Shown in pieces: positions 1 through 7,939 of a DNA stretch of 64,000 nucleotides. Within the stretch, counting starts at the first letter, position 1. Each line of letters begins with the position of its first letter. The notes beneath the pieces were generated by a model. That model had not been told where the DNA came from, did not search any database, and was given only the letters and a program-made list of their open reading frames with translations. This DNA comes from Desulfopila aestuarii DSM 18488 (GTDB taxonomy: Bacteria; Desulfobacterota; Desulfobulbia; Desulfobulbales; Desulfocapsaceae): contig CAMBBS010000003.1 of assembly GCA_945863875.1 (NCBI GenBank), positions 1 to 64,000 on the forward strand. The letters run 5' to 3'. Position numbers and translations under genes: made by a program.

Positions 1-506
1 GAAAGTTTGGAGAAATTATGCTGATTGAGGAGATTGCCCCGAAAAAGGTAGAAGCCTATCAGCAGAAGAAAGCTGAACTCCACGAAGGGGTCAATGGCCT
101 GGAACGATTGGTAGAAGAACTGAAGGCCTGCCGGAAGCAAACACCAAAGGACATCACCATAGCTGATCTGCCGAAGAAGGAACGGTTCAAACGCCTGGGC
201 ACAAAGAGCAAATAACTGATTGATATAATCAAAATGATCGCCTACAGGGCGGAAACGACCATGGTAAGTATCGTTCGTGATTCAATGAGCCGTAGTGAAA
301 ATGCCCGGAGCCTCATTGAGGCAATTTATACAACTGAAGTGGATTTGATTCCCAATGAAAAAGAGGGAATATTAAAGGTCCGATTGCATCAACTGGCAAA
401 CTGGTCAAGCGGAAAAATTTTAGAGCATTTGTGCAACGAACTTAACACTACCTGTACCCAATTTCCTGGCACAAATAATTGGCTGATTTATGAACTGGCA
501 TCATAG
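1..506 (+). pseudogene. C-terminal remnant of a transposase-like gene, split by an in-frame stop
   Basis: The frame is open from the left window edge and is interrupted only by one TAA at 213-215. It then continues in the same phase through LIDIIKMIAYRAETTM to a stop at 504-506. Read through, it gives a continuous protein with a charged helical part, the stretch DLPKKERFKRL, and a tail rich in leucine and acidic residues. The KQLIDTIKMIAYRAET-type tail resembles, from memory, the C-termini of a putative transposase family common in deltaproteobacteria. A single CAA to TAA change would explain the stop. The downstream half has no good ribosome-binding site of its own. The 5' part lies outside the window. 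The transposase assignment is tentative; the broken single frame is directly visible. Confidence 0.5.
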
Positions 507-1319
507 TAAAATCGCCGATTTCAGGAGTTCTGAAGGTTACACCGGGGGCGCTTAAAGAGAGGGTAAGGCAGTAAGAAGGAGCCAATGACCTTAACAGCAG
601 GAACCCTGCCAACGAGAAGCAAGAACCAACCAGGGAGGAACAACCAGAAATGAAACCAGCGGCAGCCGGGAAAACCGGGGCGCTAAGGGAGAGAATAAGG
701 GGGAAGACTACAGATAAAAATTCATTTGGCCGTAACAGCCAAATGAGCTATAGCGCTGAGCTAAATTCAACCGCTTTTGCTGTGCTAATTTCATCCAACC
801 AGGGCGTTTATACGTATAAACACTCATCTCGGCGGGGTAGGATTTATGTATGTTTGGCGGGGTAACGGGATATGAGAACCATCATTTTGCATTGTGGATG
901 AATGGGTGAATAGATCTCAGCGCTATAGAAATGAGCGACGAACCAACCAGAAAAGGATGCCGATAAAGACGACGAGCAGCTATCTCTTTCTTGGTCGGCA
1001 ACTCGTTACACTGTAACGACTGGTACGATCATGGCAGACGTGCGGATATTGCCACCACCTATAGATAATTCTCCCTCTACCAGCAATTCCAGACAACTAC
1101 ACACAGCCAACGATTGCCGGCAAGCGGTAATGACTTGTAAGTGGAAGAATTTGCGAACTATCTCGAATTGAGGGAGTTAATATCCTCCAATGGAGGACGG
1201 CGGGAATCGCTACCGGAAACTTTATTCTTGATGGGGCTGGAAGGGGTGAGCGATGGATAATTTATTTTCATGGCTTGAAAAATGAAAAGTTGTACAGGGG
1301 TTGTACAAAACGACAGAAA
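507..1319. other. Gene-free, decayed stretch between transposase remnant and tRNA-Arg
   Basis: No convincing gene is present. An imperfect direct repeat is visible: ACCGGGGGCGCTTAAAGAGA at 541-560 and ACCGGGGCGCTAAGGGAGAG at 674-693. There is a small hairpin with arms CATTTGGC and GCCAAATG near 723-745. A short coding-like stretch (1141-1257, plus strand) reads VEEFANYLELRELISSNGG and so on to a TGA/TAA context, overlapping a tiny frame MDNLFSWLEK. Both look like gene scraps. TTGTACA is repeated near 1290-1307. Together with the adjacent transposase remnant and the tRNA 3' end, this suggests a degraded mobile-element insertion site; this is inference. Confidence 0.4.
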
Positions 1320-1357
1320 AGAAAAAAGGACTTACAGCAAGCTAGCCGTAAGTCCTT
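1320..1357 (-). terminator. Rho-independent terminator of tRNA-Arg
   Basis: A perfect 10-bp stem (AAGGACTTAC at 1326-1335 pairing with GTAAGTCCTT at 1348-1357) lies just past the tRNA 3' end. On the minus strand it is followed by a T-rich tract (TTTTTTC), the expected form of an intrinsic terminator. Confidence 0.85.
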
Positions 1358-1365
1358 GAATTTCT

Positions 1366-1442
1366 TGGTACACCAGGCAGGATTCGAACCTGCGACCCCC
1401 TGATTCGTAGTCAGATACTCTATCCAGCTGAGCTACTGGTGC
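1366..1442 (-). tRNA. tRNA-Arg (anticodon ACG)
   Basis: The reverse complement folds as a full cloverleaf. The acceptor stem is GCACCAG/CTGGTGT (first pair G-U), the anticodon stem is TCTGA/TCAGG, and the anticodon loop is CTACGAA with anticodon ACG (read as ICG). The T arm is GCAGG-TTCGAAT-CCTGC, the discriminator is A, and the CCA end is encoded. It is transcribed away from the RNase E/G gene's start, just downstream of that gene's stop, and has its own terminator. The ACG anticodon decodes CGU/CGC/CGA arginine codons after inosine modification by TadA. Confidence 0.96.
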
Positions 1443-1481
1443 ATTGAGGAGTAGCTTTTATACCCTAGATTGATCGGTAAC

Positions 1482-3740
1482 TCAAGCCTGTTTTTTGGTA
1501 TTTATTTCTTTTTCCGCCTTATGGAAAGACACTTCATGGTCTGCCGGTTTCATATCGACTTCGGCAATGATGGAAATTTCTACCTGATAGCGCTTTTCCA
1601 GCTCACTGAGTTCGCTTCGTTTTTTGTTGAGCAGATACGACGCCACATCAAGAGGAAAATGACACTCGATCGTCTCTACCTGCTTGCGACTGGCACCGGT
1701 CTGAATTCGCCGCAAATAATAAAGCGAGAGGGTCTCGACCGACCGTACCGTTCCCCGTCCTTTGCAGTGCTCACACCGCCGATAATTGCCTGACTCAATG
1801 GGAGCGCCCAGTTTTTGCCGCGAAATCTCCATGAGGCCGAACTTGGATATTCTGCTGAAGTCCACTTTGGCCTTGTCCTTCTTCATCGCCATTTTCACTT
1901 CTCTTTCTACGGCGAGGATATGCTTTTTGTTGCGCATATCGATAAAGTCAACAACAACCAGCCCGCCAAGATCTCGCAGCCTTAATTGCCGGGCGAGTTC
2001 GGCAGCTGCTTCCATGTTGGCCTGAAAGATAGACGCCTCAAAATTTTTACCCTTGGAGGTGGAACCCGAATTCACATCGATGGCGACCAATGCCTCGGTC
2101 GGGTCAATGACTATAGAGCCACCTGACGGCAGATTGACCTGCGATTGATAAATCGACTCTATCTGGTCCTCAACGCTGTACTGATTAAAAATCGGTCGAG
2201 CCCCCTGGTGAAAGCGAACATTGACATTTTTTTGCTGCTCCGGCGGCAGCATCTTAACGAACTCTTTCACCTGTTCCAGGGCGGTCCGGTCATCAACGAG
2301 GATCTCCTGGATAGAAGGATCGAAATGTTCCCGCAAAAACCGCAGCACACTCCGGTGATCTTCGTACACCAGGCCAACCCCGTCCATCTCCTGTCCCTTG
2401 TTCTTGATCTCGCTCCACAGCTCAAGAAGATACTCGACATCTCGAGATAGGGCGTCCTGGGTTATATCAACACTGGCCGTACGGACAATCCAGCCGATCC
2501 CCTCCGGTAAATTCATGGCAGTCATGGTATCTCGAAGCTGCGCTCTGCGTTGTTCACCGGAAATTTTTCGGGAAATTCCCGCCGAATCCGAGCCGGGCAT
2601 CAACACAACACATCGTCCGGGAATCGACAGAAAGGTGGTCATGTTCGCGCCTTTCTTGCCCACCTCTTCTTTTACGACCTGGGCCAGGATCTCCTGCCCC
2701 CTTTCCACCACATCGGTTATATTGATTTTTTTCCACTGGTTATTTTCCACCTGTTGCCGAATCTCCGCACTCAAATCCTGCTTATAATATTCGGGATGGA
2801 TCTCGCTGAACGGCAGAAAACCGTTTTTTTCCGTGCCGTAATCGACAAATGCCGCCTGAAGACTCGGTTCGAGCGCAACGATCCGGGCTTTGTAGATATT
2901 GTTTTTTGTCTGTGTTCTGGAAATCGTTGAGACATGGATGGATTCCAACCGGCCATCCTCGAGCAGGGCCAATCGACATTCTTCCGGTTCTTCGGCATTA
3001 ATAAGCAGCTTACAGACTCTCTTGGGCTCTTCTTCCTTGGCCTCCGCTGCTTTTGTGGTTTTTTCTTTTGCCGATCGTGGTTCAGACAGAGCAGCTTGCT
3101 CATCCAAATCATCATCAAAACGGGCGGCAACCGCCTCGATGTCTGCGGCTTCTTGCATCTCTGCAGCATCTGCAGCAGAGTCGGCATTCTGCTCGGTTTC
3201 CTTTTTCGACAAAGAGATCTCTTCAATGGCTGCAGTCTTTTTCCCCAGTCCTCTTCCCCGACGTCCCCTTGAACGTTTTGCCGGAACCTTTTCCACAGCA
3301 GTGGCCAGCTCCGGCGAGGACGCATCCCCATCAACGCCGGCAACCACCTCTTTTTCTCCGCCCGATACTGCTTCAGTTACCGTCTTGTTCTTGTCAGCTT
3401 CTTTCGCTTTTCCGGATCTTCGTCTTCCGGGAGGTTTTCTGACAGGATCACTCTTTTTCGGCTCATCCACAATTTCTGTGCCAACCTCGGCTGGCACTTT
3501 TTCTGGACTGACCGTTTCTGCCGGTTTTTTTCTCGGTCTCCTCTTCGGCGCAACTATCGGGGCTACTTTTTCAGTCTGTTTTTCAGTCGCGACCACTTCA
3601 GTCTTCGGATCTGAAGTCTGAACGCCGGCAGAGGGCGCATCATCAGCACCTGCACTGGTGGTACTCTTCCACCATGCCCCGGTCGTCGCCTTTATCTGAA
3701 CAGTCTTTTTCTCTTTCTCAGCATTTTTCTTTACAACCAT
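1482..3740 (-). CDS. rne: Ribonuclease E/G family endoribonuclease with long N-terminal extension
   Basis: A 752-residue RNase E/G family protein that would cut single-stranded AU-rich RNA in mRNA decay and in rRNA/tRNA maturation. Residues 1-240 are a low-complexity extension of Lys, Glu, Ala, Pro and Arg-rich stretches (KRSRGRRGRG). An S1-type RNA-binding domain follows (NIYKARIVALEPSLQAAFVD, then YGTEKNGFLPFSEI), and then the catalytic core. The two expected metal-binding aspartates are visible: D555 in AIDVNSG and D598 in VVVDFIDM. The Zn-link CEHC is at C656/C659. The protein ends soon after the small domain, so there is no C-terminal degradosome scaffold of the E. coli type; the disordered part is at the N-terminus instead. 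The start ATG follows an AAAAAGGACA-like ribosome-binding site. Choosing between rne and rng by name is uncertain. Confidence 0.93.
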   Translation of the reverse strand: MVVKKNAEKEKKTVQIKATTGAWWKSTTSAGADDAPSAGVQTSDPKTEVVATEKQTEKVAPIVAPKRRPRKKPAETVSPEKVPAEVGTEIVDEPKKSDPVRKPPGRRRSGKAKEADKNKTVTEAVSGGEKEVVAGVDGDASSPELATAVEKVPAKRSRGRRGRGLGKKTAAIEEISLSKKETEQNADSAADAAEMQEAADIEAVAARFDDDLDEQAALSEPRSAKEKTTKAAEAKEEEPKRVCKLLINAEEPEECRLALLEDGRLESIHVSTISRTQTKNNIYKARIVALEPSLQAAFVDYGTEKNGFLPFSEIHPEYYKQDLSAEIRQQVENNQWKKINITDVVERGQEILAQVVKEEVGKKGANMTTFLSIPGRCVVLMPGSDSAGISRKISGEQRRAQLRDTMTAMNLPEGIGWIVRTASVDITQDALSRDVEYLLELWSEIKNKGQEMDGVGLVYEDHRSVLRFLREHFDPSIQEILVDDRTALEQVKEFVKMLPPEQQKNVNVRFHQGARPIFNQYSVEDQIESIYQSQVNLPSGGSIVIDPTEALVAIDVNSGSTSKGKNFEASIFQANMEAAAELARQLRLRDLGGLVVVDFIDMRNKKHILAVEREVKMAMKKDKAKVDFSRISKFGLMEISRQKLGAPIESGNYRRCEHCKGRGTVRSVETLSLYYLRRIQTGASRKQVETIECHFPLDVASYLLNKKRSELSELEKRYQVEISIIAEVDMKPADHEVSFHKAEKEINTKKQA

Positions 3741-3960
3741 ATTTTGTCCTTTTTACCGAATGCGGCACACGTGCAGTGGGAGGTCATCCGGCCGTCTTAT
3801 TGATAGAGTCCTTGGCAATGCAGGCGATACGCTTGCAGCATTACCAACAATCATCGTATTGGTACGCACCCCGCCAGGCGGGATTCGACAAAATCCCCCC
3901 CCCAGGGGAGGACGATTTTCATTACCCCTTTCGGGGTAGGTGCCTTCACGAAATTATTTT
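3741..3960 (-). promoter_or_regulatory. Structured 5' leader of the RNase E/G gene
   Basis: The region upstream of the RNase E/G start holds several potential hairpins. Read on the minus strand there is TACCCC-GAAA-GGGGTA (plus coordinates 3933-3948), with a GNRA tetraloop. There is a GC-rich CCCGCC/GGCGGG inverted repeat at 3870-3882 and an imperfect AATGC...GCATT stem near 3815-3845. E. coli rne is autoregulated through a long structured 5' UTR; a similar role here is inference. The true transcription start is not known. Confidence 0.4.
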
Positions 3961-4397
3961 CTGATAATTTGCAAGACACTAACACTCTTAACGGGATACA
4001 TTCAGCGAGATCAGCTCAGACAGCGATTATTCCTTATCATATCAGACAGATACGCTGCCGAAACACCAGCACGTTTCCGATGCCTGAAAAACTGTCTTTT
4101 CCTCAATATAACCCTTCAATTTTTAACAGGAAATGATCCCGGACATCTCTTTGAGATGTCTCACATATTTTTGTGAAAACATGATACATCTATTCACATA
4201 TGGAGAGAAACAATTCCCCGACACACTAGTACTGTCAATTTCAATGAAACACAAATAATATTTATTCTTTCACCCTATGGGAGAAATTTAGTTTTCAGGT
4301 TTTTTCTTTCCCGTGAAGGAAAACTGGCACATGTCGAAAAACTCATTGTTTTTCAAATATTATTAAGGACATAATCTCATCATCATCCGAAGACCGC
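3961..4397. other. AT-rich intergenic region upstream of lptD
   Basis: No gene or RNA was recognised. It holds a short inverted repeat (GACATCTC at 4141-4148 and GAGATGTC at 4153-4160) and stretches of poly-T and poly-A. It probably carries divergent control sequences for the RNase E/G gene and lptD. Confidence 0.4.
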
Positions 4398-4409
4398 ATG
4401 ACTTTAATC

Positions 4410-4438
4410 TTGACAGTGTTCGCTCTGAACCGTAAATT
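4410..4438 (+). promoter_or_regulatory. Candidate sigma-70 promoter of lptD
   Basis: A perfect -35 box TTGACA (4410-4415) is separated by 17 bp from TAAATT (4433-4438, four of six matches to TATAAT). It sits 150 bp upstream of the preferred lptD start. It would be internal to the longest possible frame, which argues against an upstream start at 4398. Confidence 0.5.
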
Positions 4439-4589
4439 CCAGCTCTTGGCAAAGCATAAACGTATAATGGCATATGCTTTATCCCGCAAAAAAGCAGCAT
4501 TGACAGAAATACTCTCTATTTTACTCTTTTCCCTGCAAAGAGGAAAGCTTATTGCACTGCAGATAACGATCTCTCGAAAGGAGTATACT

Positions 4590-6908
4590 GTGTTTAGAAG
4601 TTCGTTTAGATTCAGCTGTTTTCAATTTATGCCAGTTGTATTATTCCTGCTGCTGTCTTGCGCTCTTGCCTGTCAGGCGCAGGCAGAAACTCTCTCGACC
4701 GAAGAATGGAATATTTCTGCTGATAAGCTTGTGCGCTATGAAGATCCAAGCAGCATAGTCGCACAGGGCGATGTGGTCCTGATAAAAAAAGAGCGGCTGC
4801 CGCCACCGCGCTCAGCAGCTGAGATCAAATTTTCCCAATGGTCGGAACTTCTAGAAGAAACGGCTGAAGACGCTGACAAAGCGGCTGAGGACGTTGAACA
4901 GTCGGCAGCGCCGGAGTATCAAACGGTCATGACCATCAAGGCTGACTGGATTGTCTATGACATGGATCTTGAGTCCATCAATGCCAAGGGGAATGTGCAG
5001 ATTTCCACCACAGATGCCCAGCTTTTTGCCCAGGCAGGGACCTTGCAGTTAGCCACTGAAACTGGAATTTTTTCCAATGCAACAATCTTTTATAAGGAAA
5101 ACTCCCTGCATCTCGAAGGGAAAAAAATTGAAAAAACCGGACCGGACACCTACCGGATTGATGACGGCTGGGTGATAACCTGTAAACTCGAGAGCGGTCA
5201 AACCCCTCCCTGGAGTTTCTCAAGCTCGAAGACAAACGTCCGGCAGGATGGCTATGCGGTCCTCAAACACGCCAGATTCAACATACGGAATGTGCCGGTC
5301 TTTTATACGCCTTTCCTGCTTGTTCCGGTAAAAAACACCCGGCAGTCCGGTTTTCTCTTCCCGGAATTTTCCGCTTCCGACAACAACGGCTTCGGCTTTA
5401 ACCTGCCATTCTTTCTTAACATTTCCGAGTCTGCCGATGCAACGTTCTATCCGGCGTATCTGCATAATCGCGGGTTCATGCCGGGTGTCGAATTCCGCTA
5501 TGTTGCCAGTGCTTCCGACAAGGGCGTCATAACCGCCAATTATCTCGACGACAAACTTTCCGATCCTTCTGAAACCGAATATTTTAATGACACCGGCTAC
5601 ACCCATGATAACAGCGACAGGTATTGGATTCGGGGCAAAGCGGACCATTCCTTTGCCGACTGGCAGTCACGTCTTGATCTGGATATTGTCTCCGATCAGG
5701 ACTATCTGAAGGAGTTTGACTCCGGGGTAACTGGATTTGAAAAAACCCACAACCGTTATCTCGACACCTTTGGCCGTGGTTTCCAGAATGAGTCGGATGC
5801 CTTACGCGAAAACACCTTCAACACGCTCCGCACCTGGAATGGTACGTCACTGCAGGCGAACCTGCTCGCCATCAACAATGCAGACACCGACGCCGGCAGC
5901 ACCGATACACCACTGTGGCAATTGCCCAGTATCGACTACTCCGGCGTCATCCCTCTCGGGGATTCGTATTTTAACCTTGATTGGGATACGAATTATGTCA
6001 ACTATTGGCGGGAGGATGGCATCGGTGGACATCGATTTGATGTCAATCCGTCGATATCGTCGCCCATCCCTCTCGGGCCATACCTTGAATCGAGAGCCGA
6101 GCTTTCCCTCCGGGATACCTTCTATGTTGTCGAAACGTATGGAGAGGAGACATGGGACAACAATAACGTGCAAAACCGTCTCTATCCTGAATTCGAATAT
6201 GAGCTGGCGACCACTCTAGAAAAAGATTTCTTCTCTGCCTCAAACAGTAACCCAACAACTGCCCATCAGGTACGGCCGTTTGTGAAATACGGCTATCTGC
6301 CTGACGTTGACCAGAAGGATCTCCCTGCATTTGATGATGTCGATTTCATTGAGGATAAACAAGCAATTACCTACGGAATTGATAACTACTTAAGTTCCTA
6401 TACCAACTACGGCGGCAGTGAAGAAGACCCCTACACCTTCCTTGAGCTGAAAATAGAACAAGCCTTCGACCTTCGTACTGAAGCCTCTGACCAGCCATTT
6501 TCTGAGATATTTTCCGAATTAAAATGGAATCTCTTCAGCGGGACCGCTCTTTCCTATAAAACGTACTTTGACATATACGACAGTGCATTCAACCGCCACA
6601 ACTTTGAAGGGCAATATACCAACGCCAGGGGCGATTATCTCAACCTTGATTACAGTTTTAATGAGGCGGAAAATATTGAGCAGCTCAATGCATATTTTCT
6701 TGCTCGTCTTTTTCATGGCTGGAGCGCGGGTGGATCAATTGAACACTCACTGTCGCTGGATGAAACTATCGAATCCAGAGGATCGTTGATCTATCAGGCG
6801 CCCTGCTGGTCGGTCAGACTTGAGACACGGTACACCCCTGAAGACACCACCTACCTGGTCATTTTCAGTCTCGCCAACATCGGTGTTCCACTGGGAGCAA
6901 GTTTTTAA
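4590..6908 (+). CDS. lptD: LPS-assembly outer membrane protein LptD
   Basis: Outer-membrane beta-barrel that, with LptE, inserts lipopolysaccharide into the outer leaflet. The frame is open from 4398, but GTG at 4590 is preferred. It has AAAGGAG at 4577-4583 and starts a normal signal peptide (hydrophobic core VVLFLLLSCALA, cleavage after QAQA near residue 32). This gives 772 residues. An OstA/LptA-like N-terminal jellyroll follows (WNISADKLVRYEDPSSIVAQ, then GDVVLIKK, and SINAKGNVQIS). It is interrupted by an acidic, Ala-rich insert of about 45 residues (ETAEDADKAAEDVEQSAAP). The rest is the LptD barrel, with typical motifs such as PVFYTPFLLVPV and RQSGFLFPEF, and ends near an aromatic/hydrophobic strand with a final Phe (GVPLGASF). 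It stands alone, followed by a DHH gene. Confidence 0.93.
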   Translation: MFRSSFRFSCFQFMPVVLFLLLSCALACQAQAETLSTEEWNISADKLVRYEDPSSIVAQGDVVLIKKERLPPPRSAAEIKFSQWSELLEETAEDADKAAEDVEQSAAPEYQTVMTIKADWIVYDMDLESINAKGNVQISTTDAQLFAQAGTLQLATETGIFSNATIFYKENSLHLEGKKIEKTGPDTYRIDDGWVITCKLESGQTPPWSFSSSKTNVRQDGYAVLKHARFNIRNVPVFYTPFLLVPVKNTRQSGFLFPEFSASDNNGFGFNLPFFLNISESADATFYPAYLHNRGFMPGVEFRYVASASDKGVITANYLDDKLSDPSETEYFNDTGYTHDNSDRYWIRGKADHSFADWQSRLDLDIVSDQDYLKEFDSGVTGFEKTHNRYLDTFGRGFQNESDALRENTFNTLRTWNGTSLQANLLAINNADTDAGSTDTPLWQLPSIDYSGVIPLGDSYFNLDWDTNYVNYWREDGIGGHRFDVNPSISSPIPLGPYLESRAELSLRDTFYVVETYGEETWDNNNVQNRLYPEFEYELATTLEKDFFSASNSNPTTAHQVRPFVKYGYLPDVDQKDLPAFDDVDFIEDKQAITYGIDNYLSSYTNYGGSEEDPYTFLELKIEQAFDLRTEASDQPFSEIFSELKWNLFSGTALSYKTYFDIYDSAFNRHNFEGQYTNARGDYLNLDYSFNEAENIEQLNAYFLARLFHGWSAGGSIEHSLSLDETIESRGSLIYQAPCWSVRLETRYTPEDTTYLVIFSLANIGVPLGASF

Positions 6909-6943
6909 ATTAAACAAAGAACCAACAGCTCAGCCGCAGGAGC

Positions 6944-7927
6944 ATGAACGTTTTCTGTAGAAAAAAGATTATGCACTATGATATTTTCAATGGCGATGCC
7001 GATGGCATATTCGCCCTGCAGCAATATCGCCTGGATACCCCAGAGCCCGACGCACAGTTACTCACCGGCGTCAAAAGAGATATCCGCCTTCTCTCCCAGG
7101 TCGAAAACCTATGCAACAGTTCGCTGACTGTTTTCGACATCTCCCTGGACAGTAACCGGACTGCACTGGTGCGCTTACTTGCTAACAACAACAGGGTCGT
7201 CTATTTTGACCACCACTTTGCCGGCGCCCTGCCCCAATCCCCCTTGCTGCAAACATTCATCGATCACTCTCCCGATACCTGCACGTCACTTATCGTTGAT
7301 GCAATTCTAGCGGGGAAACATTGTCTCTGGGCCATCTGTGGCGCCTTTGGTGACAATTTACACCAGCTTGCCTGCCGGTATGCAAACGACCAGGGTTTAA
7401 CGCAGCAGCAGACAGGTCAATTGCAGGAGCTGGGAGAGTTGTTTAATTATAACGGCTACGGCACGAATCTCGAGGATCTGCACTATCACCCGGCCGATCT
7501 CTTCAAGGCGGTTCAACCCCACAGGAATCCTTTTGATTTTATCGCTCAATCAACAGAACTTGTCATTCTGAGAAGCGGCTATCGTGATGATATCGCAGCG
7601 GTAATGCAGGTGCCGGCAATGCAGACCCCGGGGAAGAACAGAGTCTACATGCTCCCCGCCACGCCATGGGCCAGAAGAGTCACCGGTGTTTTTTCCAATC
7701 TCAGGGCGAGAGAAATGACGCATGCCGCCCATGCAGTACTCTCGGAAAATAATGATACTACCCTGAGAATCAGTGTCCGGGCCCCGCTTGATAACCGACA
7801 GGGTGCCGATACCCTCTGTCAGCTTTTTCCCACAGGTGGCGGCCGAGCTGCCGCCGCGGGTATCAATAGTCTGCCGGCTGATCAACTGGATAAATTTCTC
7901 GAAAATTTTCTCTCTTTTTACCGCTGA
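6944..7927 (+). CDS. DHH family phosphoesterase-like protein
   Basis: A 327-residue protein of the DHH superfamily (RecJ/NrnA/PPX-type metal-dependent phosphoesterases). The N-terminal metal motif is YDIFNGDADG and the signature DHH is in VVYFDHHFAG. A DHHA1-like end reads FPTGGGRAAAAGI. In that last motif the usual GGGH is GGGR (R301), so substrate handling may differ. The substrate cannot be told from sequence; nanoRNA, cyclic dinucleotides or other small phosphoesters are possible. The ATG at 6944 has AGGAG only 1 nt away, too close to be a normal site. ATG 6971 (MHYDIFNGDADG) is a plausible alternative start. Confidence 0.8.
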   Translation: MNVFCRKKIMHYDIFNGDADGIFALQQYRLDTPEPDAQLLTGVKRDIRLLSQVENLCNSSLTVFDISLDSNRTALVRLLANNNRVVYFDHHFAGALPQSPLLQTFIDHSPDTCTSLIVDAILAGKHCLWAICGAFGDNLHQLACRYANDQGLTQQQTGQLQELGELFNYNGYGTNLEDLHYHPADLFKAVQPHRNPFDFIAQSTELVILRSGYRDDIAAVMQVPAMQTPGKNRVYMLPATPWARRVTGVFSNLRAREMTHAAHAVLSENNDTTLRISVRAPLDNRQGADTLCQLFPTGGGRAAAAGINSLPADQLDKFLENFLSFYR

Positions 7928-7939
7928 CAATGGTAGATT

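Noticed and set aside
213-215. The TAA in the transposase remnant as a recoded codon
   Set aside because: TAA is not known to be recoded by Sec or pyrrolysine systems in bacteria. No SECIS-like hairpin follows, and the setting is decayed DNA, so nonsense mutation is simpler.
650-865. Open frame of 71 codons in the region after the remnant
   Set aside because: Composition looks random, no family pattern, and it overlaps repeats and hairpins.
3859-3888. Stretch that resembles the 3' end of tRNA-Arg (TTGGTAC and CCAGGCGGGATTCGA)
   Set aside because: The pieces are separated by an 8-bp insert and the T stem does not pair, so no tRNA can form. It is on the 5' side of the tRNA gene, not where an attachment-site copy would be expected.
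4398-4589. Upstream start of LptD at ATG 4398
   Set aside because: It would put a TTGACA/TAAATT promoter inside the gene and place the signal peptide more than 60 residues in. GTG 4590 has a strong ribosome-binding site.
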